A stretch of 64,000 nucleotides of DNA, from contig JAIUPT010000028.1 of the NCBI GenBank assembly GCA_022315425.1, forward strand, positions 682,001-746,000, given 5' to 3'. Under the pieces are notes generated by a model, which had not been told where the DNA came from, ran no database searches, and saw only the letters and a list, made by a program, of their open reading frames with translations. This DNA comes from Pseudevernia furfuracea. Taxonomy: Eukaryota; Ascomycota; Lecanoromycetes; Lecanorales; Parmeliaceae. Made by a program: the position numbers and the translations under genes. Of the stretch, positions 21,175 to 32,742 are shown one piece after another; positions within the stretch are counted from its first letter, which is position 1, and each line of letters starts with the position of its first letter.

Positions 21175-22773
21175 TCAGGCAAATGGATTATACAATTCCT
21201 TTTCCTCTGCCCCTTCCGTAGGTGCTTCCCATCTCCTCTCAACTCCAAACTTAATAGCCTCATACTCATCCCTCTTCTTCTGCTCCTCCCTCATGACCTT
21301 CAACGCCTTCATCTGAATCTCCTGGAACGCCATAAATGTCACCAAGGGCGCCCCAAGCATCTCCAAAATCTTATAGCAATCGTGCGTATGTTTCCTAATT
21401 ACACTATCCGGAGTGCAAAAGGTGCGCACACTCAGATCGCGAGAGAGCGCCTTCCAGGATTGCATCATGGCGTTCATTTGAAGGGTATCGTCGGCGTTGG
21501 GCCCATAGAAGCGGAAGCTCTTGAGGTTGTAGAGGACTAGATCGCGCTGTGTGGCTTGATCGAACATGAATTCGATGACTTGAGGGCGGTTCTTGCTGGC
21601 CCACCACTCAGTGACCTTTTTGAGACTCTCGACAGTCATGCGGCCTTCTTTTTGCTGAACATTGAGGTACTGATTCGCTGTGGCGCAGACCATGAGCTCC
21701 ATTTCGGAGTAGAGCTTTGCTTGCATAGGAGGACTGAGGGAGACGTGGAATTTGGTATTGGAAGGAGACTTGGAAGGCGATTCGTGCTGGTGGAGGGTCG
21801 TTGGTATGAATTTCGACACCTTCGACACATCTTCGGTCTGCCCTCGTAAGCCAATTGACTTGCTGGGGGGTTTCTTTTGAGACTTACCAGATTCTCAACA
21901 CGTTGCTTGATCTTCCCACCCCAATGCTTGATACCAGTCTTGCGATACTTCTCATTTGGTAGCTCGTTCATGCTCGTGCTTCTGCCAAGCCATCCGTTCT
22001 CGCCGAACATCTGCTTGAAGGGCGAACGGGAACGTTTGGTCGGAGTTGGAGATCTGGATGCCTGGTCTTCTTTGATGTCTTCCAAAGCCTTAACTGGAGA
22101 TGGCGTGCGAGTAATAGTGCGACCGCGGGAAAAAGAGGATGAGGCATTGGTATCCTCGCTCGACCTGGTATAATAATCCCCAGCGGCACCTTCGAAGGTC
22201 TTGCCGACTCGAAGGTTGTGATCCTTGATCTCACGAGAGCGAAAGTCGATGTTTCCTTCGGATTGCGAATGCGACATGCCAGGCGATTTGTGGCCCTTGG
22301 GGTAGCCATATTTGGGTGGAGGCTGTGGAGTCTTACCAACCCCCGTACCAATTTTCCATGTTTGAGGATTGCAGAAGTCTTCCATCTGAGTATGGCGCTC
22401 GTCGGAGAATGGATTGAGCTTCGCGAAGCTGCTGTACGAGGTGTGCCTGTGATGCTTCAGTGACCTTCCCATGCCGCAGGGGGCCGATTGGACCGGCGCG
22501 TAGAACAACTCACGTGTCTGACATTGTTCTTTTAGTGGGTGTTTGGATAGAATCGGGAGGACTGAATTTAACTGGGTCGAGGTTGTTGATACTATCGAAG
22601 AATTCTGATGTTTGTCTTGCTGGCGTGGCTGGGATCAAGAGATAGGGAGTAAGGTCGAGGAGAAGTTTTTGGCAGTATTCATCAGAATATAAATCACCGG
22701 AGCTGGTAGATTGGGTATCAACAGCCTCAGCAGACTTGTGTGATTGTTTGGGGGTCAATTCAATAGGATCCAT
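21175..22773 (-). CDS. Conserved fungal protein of unknown function
   Basis: Three exons on the minus strand, 22773-22514, 22464-21888 and 21837-21175, give 499 aa. Phases agree. The intron donors are GTGAGT and GTAAGT and the acceptors GGAAG and GGCAG; the first intron is short at 49 nt. The N-terminal two thirds are Ser/Pro/Lys-rich and probably disordered, with SP and TP phosphosite-like motifs (RTPSPVKALEDIKED, SPTPTKRSRSPFKQ). The C-terminal 200 residues look folded and helical (LYSEMELMVCATANQYLNV, DLVLYNLKSFRFYGPNADD, VTFMAFQEIQMKALKVM). I cannot name a domain. Two SP/TP-rich stretches suggest kinase regulation, which is inference. Confidence 0.8.
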
Positions 22774-23231
22774 TGTTCAAATGAATAGGAAAACATCTCA
22801 AGTGAAGACTAGTGTGATGTTTGGGAGTTAGTGAAGTCCAGGGTTCTAAGTCAATAGCATGTGTTTATCTAAAGGATCTGCTCCTAATGAAATGAGGACT
22901 CAAAGTCAAGGTGAATAGTGGCATTTGAAGGTCTGTGGCTAAAAACGACGAGTCGAGAGTTCGGTGTTAACATTAAATGTGGCATTTGAAAGAATCTTCA
23001 CTCTCTTTTCTCTCCCTTTTAAGATTTCCCCCCCTTCAACTTGTTGACAGCGCTGCTTATTGACCTCCTCAATTTTCCAAGCGACCGAGAAGCAACCGCC
23101 GACGGACTTGCTTTGTTGCCACTGATGAGCTGCCCTATCCTGTCCGCATTACCATCATCCCACATCTGAATTCGCTCCTGGAGCGTGGTGGCCGATCCTG
23201 GAGCCCCATTATCCTGACGACATCAGCTCTA
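22774..23231. other. Intergenic, no supported gene
   Basis: 458 bp upstream of the preceding minus-strand gene and downstream of the next one. A pyrimidine-rich patch (CTTTTCTCTCCCTTTT) lies near 23010. No ORF of interest. Confidence 0.5.
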
Positions 23232-23549
23232 TCAACACATGGAATAGTAGCACGGCCCGGCACCAACCCGATGCCGCGCGAAATAACTTCGCCAATTCCT
23301 CCAGATCGTTTCGTCCACTACATCATTGTCCTCCGTAAGTCCCAAGTGCCAGCGCAGAAGGCCAACGCATCTCATCCCATTCCGCCCCCCATACCGGGCT
23401 TTCAGCCGTCTCAACATCTCCTCTGTACCTAATGTGTAATCATATCGTTCAGGGATCCTCTCCGCATGAGCGAGAACCCGCACGATATACTCGTACGCGT
23501 CATCTGTGTTCCACGAGACAGTGCTGAAATCTGGTCGTGGCTCAGCCAT
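23232..23549 (-). CDS. Small hypothetical protein
   Basis: A single-exon frame of 105 aa starting MAEPRPDFSTVSWN. The composition is that of a folded soluble protein: acidic and aromatic, with helices around DDAYEYIVRVLAHAERIPE and GTEEMLRRLKARYGG and a Trp-rich end (DETIWRNWRSYFARHRV). There is no signal peptide. The frame is complete between ATG and TGA. No family is recognised. It may be one exon of a larger gene, but no good donor near its end gives a sensible continuation. Confidence 0.55.
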   Translation of the reverse strand: MAEPRPDFSTVSWNTDDAYEYIVRVLAHAERIPERYDYTLGTEEMLRRLKARYGGRNGMRCVGLLRWHLGLTEDNDVVDETIWRNWRSYFARHRVGAGPCYYSMC

Positions 23550-23861
23550 TGTGTAGAGGAGCCTAAGATTGATGCCTAAAGGCTCCTCGTGATAGTTGTT
23601 GGCGCTTCTATGTTTTGGATTGAGGGGCTATCCTGCATTTACTAACAAGTTGAGACCTGCCAGGTAGAGCTGCTAGTGATACTTGAGAGCATGAAAGCAG
23701 TATGTGAGGGGTGGAGGTGAATGGTGCAACGCCTGTCCAACTCTGTAGCCTAAGGTATCATCCTCCTTTTCACATTTCATCCCTTTCCCCTTCTCCCAAA
23801 AATTTCGATATCTACTGTACTGTTGACCTCGGTCGCAACTTCACAAGCAACCCTTCTTGCT

Positions 23862-25704
23862 TCACAAACCACCTAAATGCTTCATCAGCTTTTGCTGATC
23901 TAATGACCAGGGCGCAAGATGATCTGTATACCAACAAATCTCGCGCAATTCAGCTTTGGAATCAGTGAGCTCCACTTCAAAGTGGAGGAAGAGAGTCGGA
24001 ATCAGCTTGGACATCTCCATCCAGCTCAAATCTGCATCGCAGTCAGTCAATACTCTCTACAAAATTTTACTCCGGACTACTAGAAACGTCGAGGATACTC
24101 AAAAAAGGCGAGACAGGGAGGTTTGAGAAGCTGCAAGAATCGGACAATGCATGGTGATATGGATTTCGAGGATGGATGAAAAGAATTTGTTGCACGCACT
24201 CCGACCAAGACAGATACGCGCCCCTTGACCAAACGCGAAGAAGAATCTCTCTATAGAACATTCTCGTCAGTCAAAGTCGGAAGTACAAAGCAGAGGAATG
24301 CCGCACCCATGTTGGCTCTATCACCAGTCTTCAGCCATCGCTCTGGTCGAAAAGACTCGACATCATCCCCAAAGACCTCAGTATTTCGATGAACGACCCA
24401 CGCGTTAGCCCCTATGACTGTCTAAATCGCAGTCAGCAGCGACTATCCGGAACAGTAGGCTGGGACACTCACGCTCTCTGGGATGAAGCAACCATCAATC
24501 TCAATTCCGCCTGGCGGTGTGACACGCGGAAGGCTCATCCCAACTGCAGGATGAAGGCGGAGACCCTCGTACAGACAAGCTTGCAGGTAGGGCATGCGTT
24601 TAGTTTGCTCGAGTGTAATAGGCTCCGTCAATTTTGCCCCTTTCATCTGCGTGTCAATTTCTTCTAACAGCTTCCTCTTACACTCGGGGTTTTTGAGTAG
24701 ATGGTAGATGACTGATCTTGTTGAAATGGCAGTGGTGTCTGAGCCAGCAAAGATGTTGCTGGCGGCCATTGAGAGGACATTCGCATCGTTCATCTCATCC
24801 GGTCGCTGTTTCTGCACTTCCAACAGCTTGGCTAGGATGTCTTGGTGATCGCTGCCAAGTCTTTTCCGCTTCTCAATCTCTTGTGCTGCAAAGTCCCGTA
24901 TCCAGCCATTACGGCCTGTGACACCTAAGTGATTGCCAATAACAGGAGACAGGAAGTCATGTATCCAATAGAGCGCGGGAACCTGCCCCAGCCATGCGCC
25001 GCTGCGCAGCACATCATCAATCTGGGCAAAGAAACCATTGTCACTGCCCATATCCATGAAACCAAATCGTTTCGAGTAGGTTACTTCCCCAATCACATCA
25101 AAGGCGAAGAGTTGAGCAAAAAGACCCATGTCAATGTTCTGGCCTAGGCGGTCCTGCATTTTCCTGCTGAAATGTGCAACAGCATCATCGACATACTGCT
25201 CCAAGTCTTTGAGAGTTTCCATCGAGTATATCTGACTGACTAGTCGACGCTGGGAACCATGGGTCTTCTCATCACGTTCTGAAGGTTCAGCTTCATATGC
25301 GACCTTTCTGGAAGTGCATCTAGGACGGACGAACCTGCGAACAAGTCGAATTCCCTGTGGCCCTGAAAAACCCCGTACCAGCTAGACTTTGAGAATTTGG
25401 TCCCAGCCGTGTAAATTGCCTTGATCGCAGATAGGTCATTGACGCTGACCTCATTTGGGCCAGTTCTAACAAGTTTTCCGTATTTTCTATGCAATTCAAT
25501 CATTGTCCTATGCATGTCGCCTTGCCATGATTTCTTGACCATCCATAGTCTTGAGAAGCGCGCGTCAAGAGGGCCGGGGATTTGACCCAATGGACCGCCA
25601 CAAGCATGGAAGTACAGGACAAACAAGACACAGGAAAGAAGAATTAGAAATACTGTGACGGAAGTCATGGAGTCTCCTTTGGAGGGCCAAATTAGAAAAT
25701 CCAT
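23862..25704 (-). CDS. Cytochrome P450 monooxygenase
   Basis: A membrane-anchored haem monooxygenase of unknown substrate. Five exons on the minus strand, 25704-25335, 25278-24473, 24421-24307, 24250-24200 and 24031-23862, give 503 aa. Every junction restores P450 sequence: DLFA-ERDEKTHG, IPES-TVIGANAW, RANM-ERFFFAFG and CLGR-NLSWMEM. Motifs: N-terminal membrane helix (TVFLILLSCVLFVLYF) then the Pro-rich hinge GQIPGPL, I-helix AGSDTT, ExxR in YEGLRLHP, FRPERW, and the haem loop FGQGARICLG with Cys at about residue 444. Two start codons are possible (25704 or 25668); the later one puts the anchor at the very N-terminus. The last 20 residues (APWSLDQQ onward) are atypical, so the 3' end may be imperfect. 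It resembles pisatin-demethylase-type P450s. Confidence 0.92.
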
Positions 25705-26568
25705 GTCTTCAATGTGCTTGTTACCTTGCTTGGTTGAACAACCGTTTCCAAAGCGAGAGTCTTCAGCTCCTTCATCTATATCAATACATGCACGACATGC
25801 CAACATATCAAGTCTTGTGCAACAGTGTGGCTAGTGCGGGGACGTTCTGAAATTTGCGGGGGAGGCCTTCCGAGTCTCCGACCCTCGGCCGTTGCAAAAA
25901 GGATGTCAAAGCTTGGCACCCCCACCCCCACCCTCACTGATTTACATCAAATTCTCTGATACTCTCACATCTCTATCAACTGATATACGGAGTACTCGTA
26001 CTTGAAACATGTATCGATAGTGTTACGAGCGTACCCTGCATCCCCATCCACCTTCCTTTGACACTTCTCTTTTAGGCTTAGCGTGTCTTGGCAGGGTCCA
26101 ATGTATTTGGTTTTCGTTGATGGAATTGTGGGCGGGAAGCTAGGTGAGGGGCAATGGGGGAGTTGATAGAGGTGAAAGTTGGTAGGGATGATTATGTATC
26201 TGCTTGGAAGAAGAGTGGTGGCAGGGTCTTGGCGAGGATCGGAATGGTTGTATGACCGTAGTTTTGATGGATTTCTGACTATGGGATTCTAAGGACAAGT
26301 GCATGCGTACAAACATAGGGAGGGAGGTCGCAAAACATTGGCACGCGGGCGATAGCGGTAGCAGATAGGAGACGATCTCGACAAGTGGTGATATGTGCAT
26401 TTCCAATGAGGTAGGATAAGATCGAGAAGGTATCGAGAATCGAATATATTGGCACTGAAAGGGTATCGTCAGAGGCAGACACGATTGACCAGGAGTTGAA
26501 ACCCAAGGTACCAGACTTACTGCTTGCACGCTTTATCAAGACACCTTTAGTACACGACCTCCCACTCA
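25705..26568. other. Intergenic, no supported gene
   Basis: 864 bp between the P450 start and the stop of the next minus-strand gene. A C-rich patch (CACCCCCACCCCCACCC) lies near 25918-25935. Minus frames at 26140-26575 overlap each other and look non-coding. Confidence 0.5.
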
Positions 26569-28095
26569 CTACCACCTCCCTGTCCTCTCCTCTTCATAAG
26601 CCCGCTCATTGTACCCCTCCCACTCATCCCTCATACTTCTCGACGATCTCACCATCGTGCCGGCCTCAGGTGTTCTCACACCACTGAAAGAACATCGTCC
26701 ATACACACTAATCCAGCCTTCAATATTTCCATTGCCCAAAAAGGAGATCTCGCCTTTGCAGTCCTGCCCAAAGGTCATCTCGCCCTCCCCATTTTCCCGC
26801 CCGCGCCAAGTGAAAGGTAGTGGCTCATTAGAGGCTTGCAGAGGTCTATTTGGAAGAAAGAAAATACCGGAGAACATGCCGAGGTTGTAGGCGCCCCACA
26901 CTGTGGTGCCCTCGAGGGTCAAGATAATGGTCAAGTCTGTACAGGACCATTCATCCTCCACGGTGGGACAGGATAGGTCGTAGACGCCATTTATGAGGCC
27001 GAGAGGCCGTGGATTGGGACTGCGAGACCAGTTCGCGTCGGGTTCATGTTTGACCTGGGAGGAAGGCCGAGCAGAGGGTTCTTTCTTCACCTTGGCTTCC
27101 TTTTTAATTTTCGTTTCTTTCTTGATTTCAACTTCCTTCTTAATCTGCGGTTTTCCCTCAACCTTCGATTCTTGCTTGACTCTTGCTTCTTTCTTGACCG
27201 GCTCCTTCCGTGCTGGTGATTTCTCCTTGGCAGCTCCTGTATTCGTACTAGATGGATACAACAGGTCTCCTTCTGCTAGACTGAATTTACTTGATGGCGT
27301 CATGGAATATCTGAATCCTGCCGGATTGACAGGTCCTGGACCTAGGCTGGGATCTTTCAACCAAGCCTCACGGAGCTTTGCAGAAGGTCTCGCAGTCTGT
27401 TTAGGCCGTATCTGTACCTCTTGCGCCTGGGGCAGTTTTTGCTCAATGCCCAGCCTAGTAGTCTTCTTCGATGGCTTTGGAGACGCACTTTCCTCATTCT
27501 TCTTGTTATTTGGCTTTGACGGTGTTGTCCTAGCTTTTTTGGCTGGCGGCTGGCTAGTGGGAGCATTGACAGCGCCTGGAAGTTGTTGAAAGTCGTTTCC
27601 CAAGCTGATGTTGACATTGATATTATTGATGTATCCAGAAGGCTCGGACTGCTTTCGTTTCTTGCCCACTGCATTGGGCTCACTTTTCTGAGCAGGCGCT
27701 TTGCTGGCTTTTAATTGAGCCTTGATTTTCCTTTCAGCCGCAGCGTACTCCTTCTTCATCTCAGCTTCCATTGTGGTGATATTCGAAGGCACAGTTATAG
27801 CGGAATTGTTCAGTGCTTCCAACAGGCGCATCTTCGCTCTTGCTTTGTCCTTTGAGGGTGGCAGTCCATAATGTATCAGCTGAGCTTCGTACCAATGGCC
27901 TACTTGATCTTTTGGCGGCTCAGTGGAGGCTTTCTTGGGTTTCTTCAAGTCTGGACGGAGTATTGCGGTAATCTCCTCGACGGTTGCACGCTCGTGTCGA
28001 TTGAAGTTGCCGACTTCGACATACAGGTTACCATTGTAATGAAAATTGCCCCTAGAAACAGGCGGCGCGAAAGTCATGTTTGTTATTTCCACCAA
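26569..28095 (-). CDS. Nuclear-type protein with SAP-like segment and SUMO-motif cluster
   Basis: A single exon of 508 aa. Near the N-terminus, HWYEAQLIHYGLPPSKDKA followed by RAKMRLLEAL has the spacing of a SAP-like helix-loop-helix, a DNA-binding fold in chromatin proteins. A Lys-rich region with basic clusters follows (GKKRKQSEP, PPAKKART). Residues about 297-350 hold seven psi-K-x-E motifs in a row: VKKE, VKQE, IKKE, IKKE, IKKE, VKKE and VKHE. The C-terminal 140 residues look like a compact beta-rich domain (GVYDLSCPTVEDEW, IILTLEGTTVWGAYNLG, CKGEISFLGNGNIEGW) and may be conserved. The function is unknown; a chromatin or transcription role is inferred from composition. Confidence 0.82.
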   Translation of the reverse strand: MVEITNMTFAPPVSRGNFHYNGNLYVEVGNFNRHERATVEEITAILRPDLKKPKKASTEPPKDQVGHWYEAQLIHYGLPPSKDKARAKMRLLEALNNSAITVPSNITTMEAEMKKEYAAAERKIKAQLKASKAPAQKSEPNAVGKKRKQSEPSGYINNINVNISLGNDFQQLPGAVNAPTSQPPAKKARTTPSKPNNKKNEESASPKPSKKTTRLGIEQKLPQAQEVQIRPKQTARPSAKLREAWLKDPSLGPGPVNPAGFRYSMTPSSKFSLAEGDLLYPSSTNTGAAKEKSPARKEPVKKEARVKQESKVEGKPQIKKEVEIKKETKIKKEAKVKKEPSARPSSQVKHEPDANWSRSPNPRPLGLINGVYDLSCPTVEDEWSCTDLTIILTLEGTTVWGAYNLGMFSGIFFLPNRPLQASNEPLPFTWRGRENGEGEMTFGQDCKGEISFLGNGNIEGWISVYGRCSFSGVRTPEAGTMVRSSRSMRDEWEGYNERAYEEERTGRW

Positions 28096-28922
28096 GTCAT
28101 TCGTGGATATCTCGGAGCCAATGGAAAACGGAGTACATATGATGTTGTGAGCAAAAGAGAGAATGGGAGGTTGGTGAGTAGTGGAGGCAGCTCGGTAGCT
28201 GAGCGTTCTAGCGAACTGGGTGTCTTGTGGTCTTGTGGACTGGGTGTTATAAGCAACTGAGAGTCTTTTGGACTGGGTGCTGCAAGCAGCTGGTAAGCAT
28301 ATATGACGATATGCTTAAGGACAGTGTCCTGGTGTTGCTACCATTTGTAACAGTCTTATGCCTGATGCTATGATGTAACTATGTGCCAGAAGGGCAAACA
28401 TCTAGACATAGCAGGATCTTTAACCTCAATTCATTAAGGTATGAAGTTATGAACCCTCGAACCTTAAGGTACCTTAGCAAAGTGAAGCTTGGACATGCTT
28501 TATTTAACCCTAACCCTAAATATTCTAACTGCCGCAAAAATTGCTTGGCTCCCACAACGCCTCAACCATTACCGAAGAGGATCCCGAACCTCAGTGACCA
28601 CCACCACTCCCATGCTTTGCCCCGCTTGCATACTCGACCAATGACCAAAAAAGCCGCCTTGCTCCCTACAATTATGACAGCTACTACAGCTGCTCAAAAG
28701 AGAGCCAGAAGGTTACTGTCAATCACAGATCCGCCTTGATAAATGGGTCTTGGGTATCGCTTCGATTCACTCATCAGTTACCTTCACTTCTACTAGCCTA
28801 GGCTCACCGTTGCCGATCACAACAGACCAATTAGATCCAACATAGTTCTTTGAGTGCTTACACCAACAGTCTGGCTTCTCTTGATGCCTCTGATACCCGC
28901 ATGAAGACCTGGGATTTGAAAG
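28096..28922. promoter_or_regulatory. Divergent intergenic region with a telomere-like box
   Basis: 827 bp between two divergent genes. At 28506-28520 the sequence carries two adjacent CCCTAA units (AACCCTAACCCTAAA), the telo-box form that serves as a promoter element for Myb-type telobox factors in fungi and plants. Only two units are present, so it is not a telomere. GGTACCTTA-type motifs lie just upstream (about 28467-28477). Confidence 0.5.
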
Positions 28923-30928
28923 ATGGCCGTCTCATTAGAAGAGTACGATATCGTGATCGTGGGCGCTGGGCCTGTTGGCTTGCTTCTCTCAGTGTGTCTG
29001 GCCCGCTGGGGCTACAAGATTAAACACATCGATAAGAGAGAAGTGCCAACCCTGACGGGTCGGGCTGATGGTATTCAGCCACGGTCACTGCACCTGTTAC
29101 GGAACATGGATCTCAAGCGGCTGATAATGGCTCATCAGCCAGCCAAGGTCTACGAGGTGGCATTTTGGGATCCCCAATCAGGTGGCAAGGGTATACACAG
29201 GACAGGAAACTGGGCAGCATGTCCGAAGTTCATCGATGCAAGATATCCATTCACCACGCTCCTACATCAAGGTCTAATAGAGAGGGTTTTCATTGATGAC
29301 CTACACAAGAATGGAGCAGATGTGCAAAGACCTTGGACTATCACGGACTTCAAGACCGACGGCCAGGACAATCCGTATCCAGTCGAAGTCAAACTCAAGC
29401 ATATGCAGACGGATGAGGAGGAGACTGTGCGGGCAAAATATCTGTTCAGTGGTGAGGGGGCAAGGAGCTTCATAAGGGACCAACTGGGTGTCAAAATACG
29501 TCACAAAGATCCTATCTCTAATGTATGGGGAGTCATGGACGGCGTCGTGCGGACTAACTTTCCCGATGTTAAGGTAGTCGCTCTGGTTTGACCAGTAGAT
29601 CACCTTACTGACTCGGATAGATGAAATGCACTGTACATAGCGATCACGGCTCGATCATGGTTATTCCTAGAGAGAACAACATGGTTCGACTTTACATACA
29701 GATTGCGTCCTCGACTGACAGAGACTTCGACCCTCGCAAAAAAGCTACTCCAGAGGAAGTTCAAGCGTCTGCAAAGAAGATATTACAGCCTTACTACATT
29801 GAATGGGACACGGTAGAGTGGTACTCTGTCTACCCAATTGGCCAGGGTATTGCGGAGAATTACACTATAGATCATCGAGTGTTCTTAGGCGGAGACTGCT
29901 GCCACACTCATAGCGTTTGTTAACCTAGTCGCTATTTTTGAAATAGGATCTTACTGAAATTCGAGTAGCCAAAAGCTGGCCAAGGAATGAACACCGCTTT
30001 CCATGACGCCCTCAACCTTGCCTGGAAGATCCATCACGTTGAAGCTGGTTTTGCCAACCGTTCCATACTCCAATCGTACGAGTCGGAGCGGAAACACATT
30101 GCAGAGGAACTTCTGGACTTTGATGCAAAGTACGCCGCCTTGTTTTCTCAGCGGGTCCCCTCCGCTGGTGAAGTTGGTGCAGCATCGGAAGATAACAAAG
30201 ATGGGGACGCCAATGAGTTCGTCAAGATCTTCAAGTCAAGCCAGGAATTTACATCCGGCTATGGGATATTGTACGGTCCGAATGACTTCAATTGGTCATC
30301 AGACCACCCCGCGCAATCCAATCTTTTCAACCCAAAAGGCAACACCGTGCGCATAGGCCGAATAATGCCGCCAGCCAACGTGACCAGGGTTGTGGATGCC
30401 AACGAGGTTCAATTGGAGCAGGAGATTCCACTCAACGGCTCATTCAGAATTTTCCTTTTCGCCGGTTCACCTTCTAAGACACAGCGTGCCGTTGCTGACT
30501 TTGCTACGCATCTGCAAAAGAAGAGAAGCTTCTATTCGACCTTTGAACGAGACGACATCACAAGTGTCTCACATCACGAGAGACACAACCCCCATTCTCA
30601 TTTCTTTTCCATCTGCACCACTTTCGCATCCCCTCGAGACAAAATCGACATCCCGAGGATGTTGCCACCGATCCTCGCGCGATATAGTGATCACGTCTAT
30701 GCGGACGATGTGTGGGATTCAAGTGTGCCAGATGCGAAAGCTGCAGCACACGCCAAGATGGGACTAAATCCAGAGAAGGGCGGTGTTGTCATTGTCAGGC
30801 CTGATGGACATGTTGGCTGTCTGATCAGTCTGGTTGAGGGGAGTGGGACAGTGGATGCCTTGAATGACTATTTTGGAGCCTTTGTAACCAAGCCCATTGG
30901 GAATTCGAAGCCGCAAGCGCAGCTATAA
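28923..30928 (+). CDS. FAD-dependent phenol 2-monooxygenase-like hydroxylase
   Basis: A flavoprotein aromatic hydroxylase of the phenol hydroxylase family, using FAD and NADPH. Three exons, 28923-29573, 29621-29914 and 29969-30928, give 634 aa. The second intron has the weaker donor GTTTGT but restores the FAD-pyrophosphate motif GGDCCHTHS-PKAGQGMN across the junction. The dinucleotide fold IVIVGAGPVGLLLS is at residues 11-24. GRADGIQPRSLHLL follows and the middle part has PYYIEWDTVEWYSVYPIGQ. The C-terminal thioredoxin-like dimerisation domain includes RIFLFAGSPSKTQRAV and GGVVIVRPDGHVGCLI. The substrate is not predictable. A P450 lies 3.2 kb away on the other strand and an adenylation enzyme 4 kb downstream, so a catabolic or secondary-metabolic role is possible. 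Confidence 0.93.
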
Positions 30929-31625
30929 GAGTCTTTCTATTCTAGCGGCAAGCTCCTTCCTATAGCCTTTTAATCTATAGATTATTGATGTATTCAGTAA
31001 GAACTAAGCTGATGCCCGGGAAAGACAATCAATCTTGATGGATCGACGGAAACGTTACCGTCTCCCCACCTACATTTAATTAGGCTGCTGGGGGATAAGT
31101 ACCTTCGCTCATCCTTCCACACCCGCATAGCCCAGTTCAGGATGGATTTGAGGTGGGGTCCTCAAAAAGATACTCCCAATTAAACCCCCGCTCATCCCCC
31201 AGTTTCGTTCACTGTTTTGTCTTTCCGTCATCTCCTTCCTCCAGCTCCAATAAGTTTGCCCCAGCAGCAGTCCCGTCGCCCTCAACGCTCTTACGACCTG
31301 CACTTCTCTCTTAATTTCATCTCGGCCTACTCCAGCAGCAGCGTCCTCCCCTTCTCTCTCCAATCTCAACTACTACCTGCAGCAACCCCAGCATCCCTCC
31401 GCAGCTGTTCCCTCGGCACTCCCTTTTGACATCTTCACCGACTGCCTGTGACCGTTAGTGAGGTTCAATCATGTGGCAAGGTTCAATCGCAAGCTCTATT
31501 GCCAGTGATGGCTTGGCATCTGATAATCATCACGCTATTGCACACGCTAGTATATACTCTATCCGAGCCGCCTTAGAGATCAATTGCCTTGGATTCTAAA
31601 GTATAGTCCATGACCCTTGGAAACC
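30929..31625. other. Intergenic, no supported gene
   Basis: 697 bp. A pyrimidine-rich stretch around 31200-31430 could be the leader of the following gene. Frames there overlap on both strands and are not protein-like. Confidence 0.5.
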
Positions 31626-32742
31626 ATGACTAAGAGAAAGACGCCAGAAATGAAGGCGGCGTGCAAGTCAAGGAAGCGAGTCGCTTTCTCTGCTCCCAAG
31701 AACGCCGTGACTAAGGCAATGTAATGATCCCCCGCGTACTTTTGAGATTCCATGGTTTCTGACTGCTCACTCTAGAGTCGCTCGAAATGCATCAACCTCA
31801 CCCTTCCTAACACTGCCTCTAGAAATCCGCAACAAGATATACAGTGAACTACTCGGGGATCGGCTTCTACACCTGAGATATACAGATGATATAACTCTTG
31901 CTTGCTTGCGGAATCAGGAGAAGGCGCGTGGATATGCTCCTGCGACTGCTTGGAGACATGTTATTTGCCGGGCCGACTGCTCGGAAAACGAGGAAGATCA
32001 GAAAACGACATACCCCAATTCGGATGGCGACGGCGAAGAGGTCCTCTGGCTGCGACCGCATCAAAATTGCGACGAAAGCGTGGATTTCTTCCACTTTGAT
32101 CGGGAGACGCTCCCTCTCCGCATTCTTTGCTCCTGTAGGCAGATTTACACCGAAGCTAACCAGATCTTATGGTCGACCAATACCTTCTCCTTCAACGAAG
32201 GTATCGCCTTCAAAAGCTTCATGGAGACACGAACCCTCATCCAGAAGCGTACGCTGAAGAAGCTTCGCCTTCAAATGGACTACACGGAGGGGCACAAGGA
32301 GTGGAACAGTGCTCTCAACTTTGCCGTCCTCCGATCTCTGCATGGCCTCCTGCATCTAAGATTGAGCGTCGAGTATGAATATCCGATGAAACGCTTCACT
32401 GGTCCCTACCGTATTAGCTACGCCGAAGGCCTAGAGAAGATTGCTACCCTGCCGTTGACCCACGTCGAGGTTGGTGTCAAATACATGAGTTACATAGACG
32501 ATGAAGATGACGATGAAATGCGGTGGTTGAAAGCAGAAAGAACAGAGTATGCCGAAGGCTTACGCAACTTGCTCCTCGATCCCGCAGGAGCCGAGGTCTA
32601 CAAACAGAAACAGATGTAAGTGAAGCAGATGCGTCGAAAGCTGCGGTAATTCGACGCCGAAGTCAAGGCTGCTGTTGATGATCCAACTATCAGGGATAAG
32701 CTCGACGGCGCGCTCAAAGCAATTCTCGACGATTCCGCGTGA
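31626..32742 (+). CDS. DUF7730-like fungal protein of unknown function
   Basis: Exons 31626-31720 and 31776-32615 are firm, with a probable third at 32694-32742, giving 327 aa. The first intron ends GACTGC...TCTAG. The family signature is clear: FLTLPLEIRNKIYSELLG early, then ILCSCRQIYTEANQILW and NTFSFNEGIAF, the pattern of a large fungal F-box-like expansion of unknown role. The N-terminus is Lys/Arg-rich. At the end, the ATG of KQKQM overlaps a perfect donor (ATGTAAGTG), and splicing to CAG at 32693 adds 15 residues (DKLDGALKAILDDSA). If unspliced, the protein ends at the TAA at 32617-32619. The 78-nt intron itself reads as coding-like sequence in the same frame with two TAA stops. Confidence 0.75.

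Noticed and set aside
26993..27589. A 198-aa plus-strand frame
   Set aside because: Antisense to the Lys/Glu-rich region of the SUMO-motif protein; gives an artificial Phe/Leu/Ser-rich sequence.
28506..28520. Possible telomere or chromosome end
   Set aside because: Only two CCCTAA units, with intact genes on both sides.
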